A stretch of DNA of 64,000 nt from Candidatus Streptomyces philanthi (GTDB taxonomy: Bacteria > Actinomycetota > Actinomycetes > Streptomycetales > Streptomycetaceae). Made by a program: the position numbers and the translations under genes. Positions 37,595 to 46,969 of the stretch are shown in pieces (positions within the stretch are counted from its first letter, which is position 1; each line of letters opens with the position of its first letter). Under the pieces are notes generated by a model. That model made no database searches and was not told where the DNA came from. It saw only the letters and a program-made list of their open reading frames with translations. The stretch is from the NCBI GenBank assembly GCA_018114805.1, contig CP073042.1:1302001-1366000 (forward strand), in the 5' to 3' direction.

Positions 37595-39007
37595 ATGACT
37601 GAGCTGTGCGACCTGAAAGCCGTTCAACTCGTCGAGAGCTACGCGGCGCGCACCATCTCGCCAGTCGAGGCCACCCGGGCCGCGCTGGCCCGGGCCGAAC
37701 AGATCCAGCCCCTGGTGCACGCCTTCACCCGGCTGGACGCCGAGACCGCGCTGCGTGAGGCCGCCGAGTCCGCCGCGCGGTGGGCGCGCGGCGAGCGGCT
37801 GGGGCTGCTGGACGGGGTGCCGGTGTCGATCAAGGACATGCTGCTGCTGCGCGGCGGGCCCACGCTGCGCGACTCGCTCACCCTCTCCGAACGGGGCCCG
37901 TGGACGGAGGACGCGCCGGCGGTGGCCCGGCTGCGCGAGCACGGCGCGGTCTTCCTCGGCAAGACCACCACGCCCGAGTTCGGCTGGAAGGGGGTGACCG
38001 ACTCGCCGCGCGAGGGCGTCACCGGCAACCCGTACGACCCCGCGCGCACCTCCGGCGGCTCCAGTGGGGGCAGCGCGGCGGCGGTGGCCTGGGGCGCCGG
38101 GCCGCTGAGCCCGGGCACAGACGGCGGCGGCTCGGTGCGCATCCCGGCCGCGTTCTGCGGCACCTTCGCACTGAAGCCGACCTACGGGCGGGTGCCGCTG
38201 TACCAGACGAGCCCGTTCGGGACGCTCTCACACGTGGGCCCGATCACCCGGGACGCGGCCGACGCGGCGCTGCTCATGGACGTGGTCAGCGGGGCCGACT
38301 GGCGGGACTGGTCGCAGCTCGGGCAGGTCGGCGGCGGGTTCAGGGCCGGGCTCGACGAGCCGCTGACCGGGCTGCGGGTCGCCTACAGCCCCACCCTCGG
38401 CGGCGTTCCGGTGGACCCGGAGGTGGCCGTGGCGGTGCGGCGGGCGGTGGAGATCCTGGCCGAGCTGGGCGCCGTGGTGGAGGAGGCCGAGCCGGGGTTC
38501 GCCGATCCCGTGGAGGCGTTCCACGTGCTGTGGTTCAGCGGGGCGGCGCGGGTGGTGCAGCCGTTGGACGAGGAGCGGCAGGCGCTGCTCGACCCGGGGC
38601 TGCGCGAGGTGTGCGAGCAGGGCGCGGCCTACAGCGCGCTCGACTACCTGGCGGCGGTGGACGCGCGGATGGCGCTCGGCCACGCGATGGGCCGCTTCCA
38701 CACCCGCTACGACCTGCTGGTCACCCCGACGCTGCCGATCACGGCCTTCGCCGCCGGCGTCGAGGTGCCACCGGGTTCGGGGCTTGGGCGGTGGACGGGC
38801 TGGACGCCGTTCACCTATCCGTTCAACCTCACCCAGCAGCCGGCCACCTCCGTGCAGTGCGGACTCTCCTCGCGGGGGTTGCCGATCGGGGCGCAGTTGG
38901 TGGCGGCGCGGCACGCGGACGCGCTGGTGCTGCGCGCCGCGCACGCGCTGTACGGGGCCGGGCGTCGCCGACGCGGTACGACCGCCGGCGCCCGGGGCGG
39001 GGCGTGA
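37595..39007 (+). CDS. Amidase-signature family hydrolase
   Basis: A 470-residue intact amidase. The catalytic triad is visible: Lys in GVPVSIKDM (near residue 77), cis-Ser in SGGSSGGSAAAVAWG and nucleophile Ser in GTDGGGSVRIPAAFCG. The C-terminal part PFTYPFNLTQQPATSVQCGLSSRGLPIGAQLV is also typical. CGGAGGG lies 9 bases before the ATG. Such enzymes hydrolyse amides, carbamates or Glu/Asn-tRNA; the lack of gatB/gatA neighbours rules out the GatCAB complex here. It lies between the dehydrogenase and the DUF3830 gene and close to an amino-acid-type importer. It may therefore release ammonia from an imported amide, or open an imported cyclic amidine. Confidence 0.92.
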   Translation: MTELCDLKAVQLVESYAARTISPVEATRAALARAEQIQPLVHAFTRLDAETALREAAESAARWARGERLGLLDGVPVSIKDMLLLRGGPTLRDSLTLSERGPWTEDAPAVARLREHGAVFLGKTTTPEFGWKGVTDSPREGVTGNPYDPARTSGGSSGGSAAAVAWGAGPLSPGTDGGGSVRIPAAFCGTFALKPTYGRVPLYQTSPFGTLSHVGPITRDAADAALLMDVVSGADWRDWSQLGQVGGGFRAGLDEPLTGLRVAYSPTLGGVPVDPEVAVAVRRAVEILAELGAVVEEAEPGFADPVEAFHVLWFSGAARVVQPLDEERQALLDPGLREVCEQGAAYSALDYLAAVDARMALGHAMGRFHTRYDLLVTPTLPITAFAAGVEVPPGSGLGRWTGWTPFTYPFNLTQQPATSVQCGLSSRGLPIGAQLVAARHADALVLRAAHALYGAGRRRRGTTAGARGGA

Positions 39008-39044
39008 GCCGTGCCGGCCATCGGAGCCCGGCGGGAGCTGAGGG

Positions 39045-39584
39045 TCACGCCCGGCGGAAGCTGAGGGTCTCCCCCAGCGCGCCGGCCCGCCACAGGTCCT
39101 GACAGGCGTCGGCCATGCGGTCGAGCCCGTCGACCACCGCGCCCCACACGATGCCGGGCACCCAGCCGGCGTCGCCGTTGATCAGCAGGTTGTTACGTTC
39201 GTAGAACAGCGCGAGGTCGACCACCCGCGACTGGACCGGCCGCGCGGGCGCGGGGGCGGTGTCCGCGCCGCGCGCGGTGGCCGCCCGCGCCGCCTCGTAG
39301 CCGTAGGAGGCGGTCCCCAACTGGGTCTCGGTGAACGTGAAGTAACACAGGTCGCCGGGGATGGGGGTGATGGTGGGGTTCTCCAGGGGTGGCTCCCGCG
39401 GGGCGAACGGCGGCAGCAGCGCGTAGATCTCGTTGCGCGCGTACTTCGCGTGGTAGACGTCGCCGCCGAGGGGGAGCGCGTTCCACACGGCGTCGCAGGT
39501 GCGCGTGACGCGGTCGTCGAGCAGCTTCGCCGTGCAGCGCGCGCCGCGCCTGTCGAGGGAGACTTCCACGAACCGGTCGGTCAC
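39045..39584 (-). CDS. DUF3830 family protein (cyclophilin-like fold)
   Basis: GTG at 39584 with GAGGAG upstream starts VTDRFVEVSLDRRGARCTAKLLDDRV. Family landmarks are TCDAVWNALPLGGDVYHAKYARNEIYALLPPF, NPTITPIPGDLCYFTFTETQLG, VDLALFYERNNLLINGDAGWVPG and CQDLWRAGALGETLSFRRA. At 179 residues it has the normal length and is intact. The structure is predicted to be a cyclophilin-like beta barrel; no biochemical role is established that I know of. These genes often stand beside amidases and amino-acid-type ABC importers, as here. It faces the amidase gene and is divergent from the importer operon, with which it shares the promoter region 39585-39730. Confidence 0.85.
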   Translation of the reverse strand: MTDRFVEVSLDRRGARCTAKLLDDRVTRTCDAVWNALPLGGDVYHAKYARNEIYALLPPFAPREPPLENPTITPIPGDLCYFTFTETQLGTASYGYEAARAATARGADTAPAPARPVQSRVVDLALFYERNNLLINGDAGWVPGIVWGAVVDGLDRMADACQDLWRAGALGETLSFRRA

Positions 39585-39730
39585 CGACTGCTCCTCTCGT
39601 CGCTTTCCGGAATCCATCGTGCCGCGCTCCTCCAGGTCACGGCCTGTCGGCGGGCTACGTCAAGGACTGGAAACGATCCGCATAACTTCACTCAACTCGG
39701 GTAGCCGCCAACTCGGGTAGCCGCGCGGCC

Positions 39731-40639
39731 ATGGCTCGACCACGAGGGAACGACAAGGGAAAAGGGCTGGCACGGCGCTCGCTGCTCGCGGACGGCGCGG
39801 CTCTGGGGCTGCTGGGGGCGGCCGGCTGCAGCCGAGTCTCCAGCGCGGACGCCAAGGACGGGGGAAATCTGCTGGACCGGCTCAGGTCTCAGGGCACGGT
39901 CCGGCTGGGGATCGCGGGGGAGATCTCCTTCGGGTACATCGACAAGGACGGGGAGTTCACGGGGGAGGCCCCGGAGATCGCCAAGGTGATCTTCAAACGG
40001 CTCGCGGTCGGCAGTGTGCAGCCGGTGCCGACGGAGTTCTCCTCACTCATTCCGGGTCTGCGCTCTCAGCAGTTCGACGTGGTCTCGGCCGGCATGTACA
40101 TCGACCCGGTCCGCTGCGAGCAGGTGATCTTCTCCGATCCCGACTACAAGATGCTCGACGCATTCATCGTGGCCAAGGGCAACCCGAAGAACCTGCGCGA
40201 CTACAAGGACATCGTGCGCACCGGCGCGCGGATGGCCAGCGGCACCGCGTACGCCCAGATCGGCTACGCGGTCACGGCCGGCGTCAAGCGCTCCGAGATC
40301 ACCGTGCTGCCCGACCAGCTCGCGGGCCTGCTCGCGGTGGAACAGGGCCGCGTGGACGTGTTCGCCGGGACCACCGTGACCGTGCACAACGTGGTCAAGC
40401 AGCGCGGCAGCCGCAAGGCCGAGGCGACCGAGCCGTTCCAGGCGCTGGACGCCGACGGCAAGCCGGCGATCGGCGCGGGTGGGTTCGCCTTCCGCCCGGA
40501 GGAGACCAAGCTCCGGGACGCCTTCAACGTGGAGCTGCACAAGATGAAGAAGAGCGGCGAACTCCTGCGCGTCATGCGGCCGTTCGGCTTCACCGAGACG
40601 GAGATGACAGATCTCACGGCCGAGGAGTTGTGTTCATGA
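39731..40639 (+). CDS. ehuB: Ectoine/amino-acid-type ABC transporter substrate-binding lipoprotein
   Basis: A 302-residue lipoprotein. A twin-arginine n-region (ARRSLL), a hydrophobic stretch and the lipobox LGAAGC with Cys33 mark export and lipid anchoring. The mature part is a family-3 solute-binding fold: RSQGTVRLGIAGEISFGYIDKDG, APEIAKVIFKRLAVGSVQ, FDVVSAGMYIDPVRCEQVIFSDPDY and GTAYAQIGYAVTAGVK. This pattern matches proteins annotated EhuB, the ectoine/hydroxyectoine receptor, which is known family-level knowledge; ligand identity in Streptomyces members is not proven. The stop overlaps the permease start as ATGA, first of a four-gene importer operon ehuBCDA. Confidence 0.88.
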   Translation: MARPRGNDKGKGLARRSLLADGAALGLLGAAGCSRVSSADAKDGGNLLDRLRSQGTVRLGIAGEISFGYIDKDGEFTGEAPEIAKVIFKRLAVGSVQPVPTEFSSLIPGLRSQQFDVVSAGMYIDPVRCEQVIFSDPDYKMLDAFIVAKGNPKNLRDYKDIVRTGARMASGTAYAQIGYAVTAGVKRSEITVLPDQLAGLLAVEQGRVDVFAGTTVTVHNVVKQRGSRKAEATEPFQALDADGKPAIGAGGFAFRPEETKLRDAFNVELHKMKKSGELLRVMRPFGFTETEMTDLTAEELCS

Positions 40640-41401
40640 CCGCGGGACTGTGGGAGCACTGGCTCCTGCCCGGCATCTGGATCACCGTGCAGCTCACGCT
40701 CTACAGCGCGGTGTTCGCCACCCTGGTGGCCTTCGGCGTCGGCATCGCGCACCTCGCGGCTGTGGATCGTCCGCTTCCTGACCGGCTTCTACGTGGAGGC
40801 CTTCCGCGGCACCTGGGCTCTGGTGTTGATGTTCTGGTTGTTCTTCGTGATGCGGCTGGGCTTTGAGTTCCAGCTCGTACCCATGTGGGCCGCGGTACTG
40901 GCCCTGGGGGTGACGTACGGGGCGTACGGCTCCGAGATCGTGCGCGGCGCGCTGGCGGCGGTGGCCCCGGCGCAGCGCGAGGCCGCCATCGCGCTCAGCT
41001 TCTCGCCGGCGCAGCGGATGCGCCGTGTGGTGCTGCCGCAGGCCATTCCCGAGATGATCCCGCCGTTCAACAACCTGCTGATCGAGCTGCTGAAGGCGAC
41101 CGCGCTGGTGTCGGCCGTGAGCGTCGCGGACATCACCTTCGCAGCCCAGCTCTCGCGCCTGGCGACCGGCGAGAGCCTGGAGATCTACTCCATCATCCTG
41201 GTCCTGTACTTCGTGCTCGCCTTCCTCCTCACCCGGGCGATGCGCCTGCTCGAGCGCAAGGCCAAGGCGAGCATCGGGCAGGCCCCGCCGCCGGGCGACG
41301 GCCTGCTGGCCAAGCTGACGAAGGGCTCGGCCAAGGCCCGGGCGAAGCGTTCCGCCGCGCCGAAGACGGCTGACGCGCTGGCCCCGGGAGGTGCCAAGTG
41401 A
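40636..41401 (+). CDS. ehuC: ABC transporter permease (EhuC-like), frameshifted
   Basis: The ATG overlaps the receptor stop. The first 42 residues (LWEHWLLPGIWITVQLTLYSAVFATLVAFGVG) are one frame; a one-base shift near 40763 moves the rest to the next. That part reads RFLTGFYVEAFRGTWALVLMFWLFFV, VLALGVTYGAYGSEIVRGAL, the EAA loop REAAIALSFSPAQRMRRVVLPQA and a terminal helix IYSIILVLYFVLAFLLTRAMRL. The total is about 255 residues with five predicted helices, normal for HisMQ-type permeases. The C-terminal 35 residues are Lys/Ala-rich. It overlaps the next permease as GTGA. Confidence 0.85.
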
Positions 41402-42045
41402 CCTGGGACTGGGACGTCGCCAGGGACTTCCTGCCCGACCTGCTCGACGGGCTGCTCATCACGTTGCAGGCCACCGCGCTCGGCTCGGTGCTCGCCTTCG
41501 CGCTCGGGCTGGTGTGGGCGCTGGCCCTGCGCTCGCCGACGCGCTTCGTGCGCTGGCCGGTGGGCGTGTTCGTGGAGTTCATCCGCAACACGCCGCTGCT
41601 GGTGCAGCTCTTCTTCTACTGGGTGCTGCCGAGCTGGGACATCAAGTTCTCCGCGCTCACCACGGGCGTGATCGCGCTCGGCCTGCACTACTCGACGTAC
41701 GTCGCCGAAGTATACCGCGCCGGCATCGACGGCGTACCGGTCGGCCAGTGGGAGGCGGCCACCGCGCTGACACATGGCGCGCGGGCGGACCTGGTTCGTG
41801 GTGATCCTGCCGCAGGCCATCCGCCGCGTGGTGCCGCCCTGGGCAACTACGTCATCGCGATGCTGAAGGACTCCCCCATGATCGCGCTGATCGGCGTCAC
41901 CGACATGCTACAAAAGGCCCGTTCAGAGGGCGCGACCTCGTTCCAGTACATCGAGCCCTACACGATGGTCGGCATCGCCTTCATCCTCATTTCGTACCCG
42001 GCATCCCTGTTGATGCGAGCTCTGGAGCGTCGTCTTGGCCACTGA
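41398..42045 (+). CDS. ehuD: ABC transporter permease (EhuD-like), two compensating frameshifts
   Basis: GTG overlaps the previous stop. MTWDWDVARDFLPDLLDGLLITLQATALGS, EFIRNTPLLVQLFFYWVLPS and LGLHYSTYVAEVYRAGIDGVP are in frame. From about 41771 to 41841 the correct reading (TMARGRTWFVVILPQAIRRV, the EAA coupling loop) lies one frame over because of one inserted and one missing base. The end LGNYVIAMLKDSPMIALIGV...[17 protein letters not shown] is back in frame. As written the EAA loop that contacts the ATPase would be scrambled, which is unlikely in a functional gene, so errors are suspected. The length of 215 residues is standard. Confidence 0.87.
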   Translation: MTWDWDVARDFLPDLLDGLLITLQATALGSVLAFALGLVWALALRSPTRFVRWPVGVFVEFIRNTPLLVQLFFYWVLPSWDIKFSALTTGVIALGLHYSTYVAEVYRAGIDGVPVGQWEAATALTHGARADLVRGDPAAGHPPRGAALGNYVIAMLKDSPMIALIGVTDMLQKARSEGATSFQYIEPYTMVGIAFILISYPASLLMRALERRLGH

Positions 42046-43036
42046 ACCCCTCACCCAGAACCCCGGCGTGGACGGCTCCGAGCTGATCCGCTTCGACCAC
42101 GTCACCAAGCGGTTCGGCGACAACACCCTCCTGGACAACCTCGACTTCACGGTCGCCTCCGGCAAGCACGTGCCCCTCATCGGCCCGTCCGGCTCCGGCA
42201 AGACGACGATCCTGCGGCTGCTGATGACGCTGCTCAAGCCCGAAGAGGGCACGATCATGGTAGACGGCGACTACCTCACCCACGAGGAGAAGAACGGCAA
42301 GCTGGTCCCGGCCGGCGAGAAGCACACCCGTGAGGTGCGCAAGAAGATCGGCATGGTCTTCCAATAGTTCAACCTGTTCCCGAACATGCGCGTGCTACGC
42401 AACATCACCGAGGCCCCGGTGCACGTGCTCGGCATGGACAAGGACGAGGCCGAGGAGCGCGCCCGGGGCCTGCTCGACCTGGTGGGCCTCGGCGACAAGT
42501 GCGACGCGTACCCGACCCAGCTCTCCGGCGGCCAGCAGCAGCGCGTCGCCATCGCCAGGGCGCTGGCGATGCGCCCGCAGGTGCTGCTGCTCGACGAGGT
42601 GACCTCGGCGCTCGACCCGGAGCTGGTCGCGGGCGTGCTGGACGTGCTGCGGGACCTGGCGCACACGACGGACATCACCATGCTGTGCGTGACGCACGAG
42701 ATGAACTTCGCCCGGGACATCTCGGACGACGTGTTGATGTTCGACGCGGGGCGTGTCATCGAGTCGGGCTCGTCGGAGAAGATCTTCAGCGAGCCGGAAC
42801 ACGAGCGCACCCGCGAGTTCCTGAGCGCGGCGCTCCGGGCCGGGTCGGACGCAGGGCACGGAGCGCCGTCGGTTCCTCCCCGACGGTGGGGGCCGCCGCG
42901 CGCCGCGAGCGCGGTGGTACCCCGAGCTGATGATCCGATCCATGACGCTGGCATATGCCCCCGTGCCGCGCCGCTGTTGAGCCGGGTCTGCGGCGACAGC
43001 AATTCACCCAACACCCCCGTCATTGCCACCGCTTGA
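42035..43036 (+). CDS. ehuA: ABC transporter ATP-binding protein (EhuA-like), in-frame TAG
   Basis: TTG at 42035 overlaps the permease by 11 bases; an in-frame GTG at 42068 is an alternative start. Walker A is GPSGSGKTT. The Q-loop region reads KIGMVFQ-stop-FNLFPNM: TAG at 42365-42367 replaces the second Gln of the usual VFQQFNLFP. The signature [15 protein letters not shown], Walker [14 protein letters not shown] and switch His in [12 protein letters not shown] follow in the same frame. One C-to-T change explains the stop. Homologues end near EFLSAAL (about 42840), but this frame runs on to 43036 through low complexity, so a further shift may hide the true stop. It energises the EhuCD permease. 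Confidence 0.87.
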
Positions 43037-43150
43037 CGGCTATCGTGGTACGAAGCTCCGCTGCCCGAGGTCGCGCCGCGCTCCACCCGTCGGCCGTTAC
43101 CTGCAGCGACAGCGACACCGCAAGCGGTCACAACCTGGCAGGGGGAAACC

Positions 43151-43912
43151 GTGGCGCCGAAGCCCGAGCCGACCGCCCCACAGCACTCGGTACGGCATGC
43201 CCTCCGGGTGCTGGAGATGGTCTCCAAGCACACAGGTGGCGTCACCGACGTCGAGATCGCCCGTCGCATCGACGCCTCCAGCGTCCAGCTCGCCGAACTC
43301 CTGGCGATGCTGCGCCGCGAGGGGTACGTGGAACAGACGAGCGACGGGGGCTACGTCAGTGGGGAGGCGCTGCTCTTACTCGGCGGCAGCGGCGCCAACC
43401 GTCAGCAGGCACTGCACGCCAAGCTCCAGCGCACGCTCACCGTGCTGCGCGACACGGTCGGCGCGGCGGTCTACATCAGCCGGTACATCGACGGCGAGGT
43501 GAAGATCACGCAGTACGCGGACGGTCCGAACGCGCCCAAGGTCAACGAGTGGGTCGACTTCAGGGTCGCGGCCCACGCGAGCGCGGTCGGCAAGTGCCTG
43601 CTCACCCAGCTCGACTACAACGGGCGCCGCGAGCACCTGTCGCGCCACAAGATCGTGCGACTCACCTCGCGCACGACCACCAGCGAGCGGGTGCTCTTCA
43701 ACAGCCTGGACAACCAGCCCGCCACGGTGCCCGCGCTCGACCTCCAGGAGTACGCGGTGGGCACGGTGTGCGCCGCCGTGCCGATCACAGCCGGCCGCGC
43801 GGTCGGCTGCCTGGCACTGTCGCTGCCGGTGGAGCACGCGCACCGACTCCGGCAGGCCGCGTACGCGCTGAACCGCGAGGCCGCGCCGGTGCTGCTGTCG
43901 CTCACGCTCTAG
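43151..43912 (+). CDS. IclR-type transcriptional regulator with a TTA codon
   Basis: A 253-residue regulator. The N-terminal winged helix is [50 protein letters not shown]. The IclR effector domain includes [46 protein letters not shown] and [29 protein letters not shown] at 43151 with AGGGGGAA upstream. Codon 76 (43376-43378) is TTA, the rarest codon in Streptomyces and the mark of bldA-dependent translation; I see no other in-frame TTA in the genes of the window. It follows the importer operon and probably controls it, coupling uptake to development if bldA control applies. Confidence 0.88.
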   Translation: MAPKPEPTAPQHSVRHALRVLEMVSKHTGGVTDVEIARRIDASSVQLAELLAMLRREGYVEQTSDGGYVSGEALLLLGGSGANRQQALHAKLQRTLTVLRDTVGAAVYISRYIDGEVKITQYADGPNAPKVNEWVDFRVAAHASAVGKCLLTQLDYNGRREHLSRHKIVRLTSRTTTSERVLFNSLDNQPATVPALDLQEYAVGTVCAAVPITAGRAVGCLALSLPVEHAHRLRQAAYALNREAAPVLLSLTL

Positions 43913-44045
43913 CCGTACTGATCACGAGCGCTCCAGCGGGCCGCGCCGGCGCGGCGGCGGGCGGGGCAGGTCACGGCGGTGGGGGCGGGCCAGGCGGTGG
44001 TTCTGAGCACCCCCGATGGGCGGGTAAGATTGACTTCGTCAACCC

Positions 44046-44119
44046 GCGCCGCTAGCTCAGTTGGTTAGAGCAGCTGACTCTTAATCAGCGGGTCCGGGGT
44101 TCGAGTCCCTGGCGGCGCA
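44046..44119 (+). tRNA. tRNA-Lys (anticodon CTT), second copy
   Basis: The same 74-base cloverleaf as at 29294-29367 without a mismatch. TAAGAT about 18 bases upstream is a -10-like element in the same place as TAAGGT before the first copy. Flanking sequences differ, so identity ends at the tRNA borders. Confidence 0.98.
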
Positions 44120-44125
44120 CGTCAC

Positions 44126-44164
44126 ACTGTGGGCCTCCTCGTCACCGACGAGGAGGCCCACAGT
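44126..44164 (+). terminator. Perfect 18-bp terminator hairpin of the second tRNA-Lys
   Basis: ACTGTGGGCCTCCTCGTC and its exact complement around a 3-base loop, 7 bases after the tRNA. It isolates the tRNA from the regulator gene that follows. Confidence 0.88.
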
Positions 44165-44222
44165 CGTTCCGCCAGTCATCACGGCCGTCCGCGCCGGGCC
44201 CCTGGCCGTGCGTCCGGGGGGG

Positions 44223-44947
44223 ATGGTCAAATCGGAGGTGGCGGTGCACAGTCGCAAAGTAGCGAGCGACATCCAGGAAAGCATCAAACGGCTGATCATC
44301 GACGGACGCCTGCCCTCCGGTGCCCCGCTGCCCACCGAGGCGGAGCTGATGGAGCTGATGGCGTCAGCCGGAACTCGGTGCGCGAGGCGCTGAAGGCGCT
44401 CCAGGCCATGGGCATCGTGGAGATCCGGCACGGCTTCGGCACCTACGTCGGCGCCATGTCGATGGCCCCGATGATCGAGGGCCTCACCTTTCGCACCGTC
44501 GCCGGGCACTACCGGGGCGAGGACAGCCTGCTCCAACTCCTCGAACTGCGCGAAGCGCTGGAGACCGGGCTGCTGACCCGGCTGGTCGGCCGGGTCTCGG
44601 ATGCCGACCTCGCCACCCTGGACGCGCTGGTGGAGCGGATGGCGGCGGAGGCGGCGCACGGCCCAGTGCGCACTGAGACGGACCGCGCCTTCCACGCCGC
44701 GCTCTACCGGGGCCTGGACAACCAGTTGCTCAGCGAGGTTCTCGAGGCGTTCTGGGACGCCTTCCACCGGGTGCGCACCGACCTGGTCGACGGCACCCCC
44801 GACCCCCAGGTCACCTGCGAGCAGCACCGCGAGATCCTGGCGGCAGTCCGCTCCGGCGACGCGCCGCGCGCCGAGGCCGCGATCCGCGACCACTTCGGCA
44901 ACATCAGGACCCGACTGCGCTCGGCCGCCCGCCCCGCACCCGACTGA
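44223..44947 (+). CDS. GntR-family (FadR/FCD) regulator, frameshifted
   Basis: The N-terminal winged helix is split by a one-base shift near 44365: KVASDIQESIKRLIIDGRLPSGAPLPTEAELMELM in one frame, then VSRNSVREALKALQAMGIVEIRHGFGTYVG in the next. The C-terminal FCD domain is intact: LLQLLELREALETGLLTRLV, DRAFHAALYRGLDNQLLSEVLEAFWDAFHRV and EQHREILAAVRSGDAPRAEAAIRDHFGNI, with the metal/carboxylate-binding Asp and His residues. The product is about 240 residues. The ATG at 44223 is taken; the GTG at 44244, with GGAGG upstream, is equally plausible. Such regulators sense organic acids or sugar acids. The operon it controls is not obvious; the neighbouring cellulase runs the other way. Confidence 0.83.
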
Positions 44948-45014
44948 GCCCGGTCCCTCCCTCGCTTGGCACCGTTGCCGCCGACCGGCGGGCGCTGTCC
45001 GCATCCGGCGGGCG

Positions 45015-46027
45015 CTACGGGCCCCGGCGCGCGTTGCGGGCCAGCTCAAGGACGTACTCCAGCCACCACGCGCCGGCCCGCGGGCCGCCCTTACAGGTGC
45101 CGTCGGACTCGCAGGGGCGCTTGACCCACAGGTGGGTGTCCACGCGCTCGTCACCGGTGTGCGTGGTGGGCGGCTCGCCCAGGGCGCGCTGGCCCGGGTT
45201 GCACCACGCCTGCGGATCGTCCGCGCCGGGGGCCGGCCCGCGACCGTTGCGACTGGTGTCGATCACGAAGTGCTTGCCGCCGACCAGGTCCGACAGCCTC
45301 TTCCCGTACTCCGTGTTCTCCCGCGTGGTCTGGTAGTTGGCGATGTTCAGCGCGAAGCCGTCCGCGGCGGATGGCCGGCCCGCCTCAGCGGCCCGGCCAT
45401 CCGCCGCGGATCGGTGATCCAGTGCGGGTTGCCGGCGTCCAGGTACACCTTGGCGCGCGGCAGCACGCGCAGCCGGTGGACCGCCTCGGCCAGCAGCGCG
45501 AACCGCTCCTCGTGGAACTTCCTCGGCGTGCAGCCGTCCTCCACGTGCGGCAGCGCGTCCGGCTCCAGGATCACCGTCGCCGGGCGGTCCCCGATGCCGG
45601 CGATCACCTGGCCAAGCCAACGCCGGTAGGCGTCGCCGTCGGGCGCGCCGCCCTTGGAGTACTGGCCGCAGTCGCGGTGCGGGATGTTGTACAGCACGAG
45701 CAGCGGGTCCTCGACCCCGATCCACTCGGCGAACGGCTGCCGGGCGATGCGCTCGATCAGCTCGGCCTCCTCGGCCCGGTCGTCCGCACGGTAGACGGCG
45801 AGCTGCCGGGCGGCGTTGCCCCGCGGGTTGACCCAGTACGGCACGACCGACGCCGGCCGCTGCGCGATCGGCTTGGCGACGTCGGCCGCGCGCCGCTGGC
45901 CGACGTCGGAGTCGACCGGCGCCGAGCACGCCGACCCCAGCAGCAGCGCCACCCCGACGGCCGGCGCGAGGCGGGCAACCCCGCGCCGGCGCCCACCGCG
46001 ACGCCCCGAGCGCGCCCACCGGCGCAC
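45015..46027 (-). CDS. Glycoside hydrolase family 6 cellulase, lipoprotein-like, frameshifted
   Basis: The GTG at 46027 (GAGGAG upstream) starts a basic n-region, a hydrophobic stretch and LLLGSACS, a likely lipobox. The GH6 barrel follows: VPYWVNPRGNAARQLAVYRA, WIGVEDPLLVLYNIPHRDCGQYSKGGA, the catalytic-acid region VILEPDALPHVEDGC and YLDAGNPHWI. A one-base shift near 45375 then leads to DGFALNIANYQTTRENTEYG, FVIDTSRNGRGP, WCNPGQRALGEPP and DTHLWVKRPCESDGTC. About 336 residues, with no separate cellulose-binding module visible. It should cleave beta-1,4-glucan outside the cell. The disrupted frame is probably an error since motifs on both sides are perfect. Confidence 0.86.
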
Positions 46028-46397
46028 GCCGCGCCGATCTCCTCGCGGGACACGTTTGGTCGCTTCAATGCCTGCACACCGTCCCTGCCCGAGCCGTGTC
46101 CGTACGCACCCTGTTGTACCGCGACGGCGCCCCGCGAGCGTGCGGCGACATGGCCCCCTCGCCAGTCCTCGTCGCCGACCGCCACGACCGGCCCACCCGC
46201 GACCCCCGCCCACCCCCGAACGGCCCCACCCGGCCACCCCGCCATCCGGCCCCGCCGACCAACCGGCCCGACGGCCAGCCGATCAACCAGCCAGCCGGCC
46301 AACCGACCCGGCGAAGCCGCCGTAGGCACCGGCCCGCGCACCCCGCCCGCGCCCCCGCCACACCGACACGCGCCCCCACGCGAACGCCCCGGGTGGA
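46028..46397. other. Interval between the cellulase start and the sortase end
   Basis: 370 bases. The 100 bases nearest the cellulase start are less GC-rich and should hold its promoter; no CebR-type palindrome is seen. The rest (46180-46390) is C-rich, with runs of Pro codons in any frame and a degenerate CCGACC/CAACCA repeat. No gene is supported. Confidence 0.5.
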
Positions 46398-46969
46398 TCA
46401 GCCAGAGTGGCGTACCGCCGTCAGGTAGGCCGAGACCACGATGTTGGCGCTGTACGTACGGGTGGCGGCGGTCGAAGGTGCCGCCGCAAGTGATCAGGCG
46501 CAGTTCGGCCCGGCCCGCCCGGCGCGGCCCGTACACCCGGTGGGCGTCGAACCGGTCACGGGTGACGACTGCGACGTCCTACACGGTGAACTCGGCCACC
46601 GCCCCGTCCGCCCGGGCCACCCGCACCCGGTCCGCGGGCTCCAGCGCGCTCAGGCCGTGGAAGACCGCCGGCCTGTACGCCGTGTCCACGTGCCCCACCA
46701 GCACGGCGGCGCCCGCCTCGCCCGGACGCGGACCCGCGCGGTACCAGCCGACATCGCCCGGACTGTCGTACGGCGGCGGCTCGACCGCGCCAGCCGGGAC
46801 GGCTCACCGCCGCCACGTCGCCGGTGGTCGGCGCCGCGCCGACGCCCGCGCCGCCGTCCCTGCCCCACAGCCACAGCGCCACCACCACCGCCCAGGCCAA
46901 CCCGACCAGCAACCGGCCGCGCCCGTCGCCCGGCGCGGGTGCCTCGACCATCCGTGCCGCGCCGCTCAC
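46398..46969 (-). CDS. Class F-like sortase, frameshifted and with an in-frame TAG
   Basis: GTG at 46969 overlaps the upstream gene as GTGA. The N-terminal membrane helix is LLVGLAWAVVVALWLWG. After a shift near 46785 the sortase domain reads YDSPGDVGWYRAGPRPGEAGAAVLVGHVDTAY (catalytic His) and DRVRVARADGAVAEFTV. Then TAG at 46579-46581 stands in frame, followed by DVAVVTRDRFDAHRVYG and RAELRLITCGGTFDRR (catalytic Cys). A further shift near 46460 gives the end YSANIVVSAYLTAVRHSG at 46398. About 190 residues. Sortases join cell-wall sorting signals to the wall; class F members are common single genes in actinobacteria. The upstream secreted protein gene is its likely partner. Confidence 0.75.

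Noticed and set aside
29294..44119. Integrated element with tRNA attachment sites
   Set aside because: No integrase, excisionase, replication or transfer gene lies between the tRNAs, and identity ends exactly at the tRNA borders, so gene duplication of the tRNA is sufficient.
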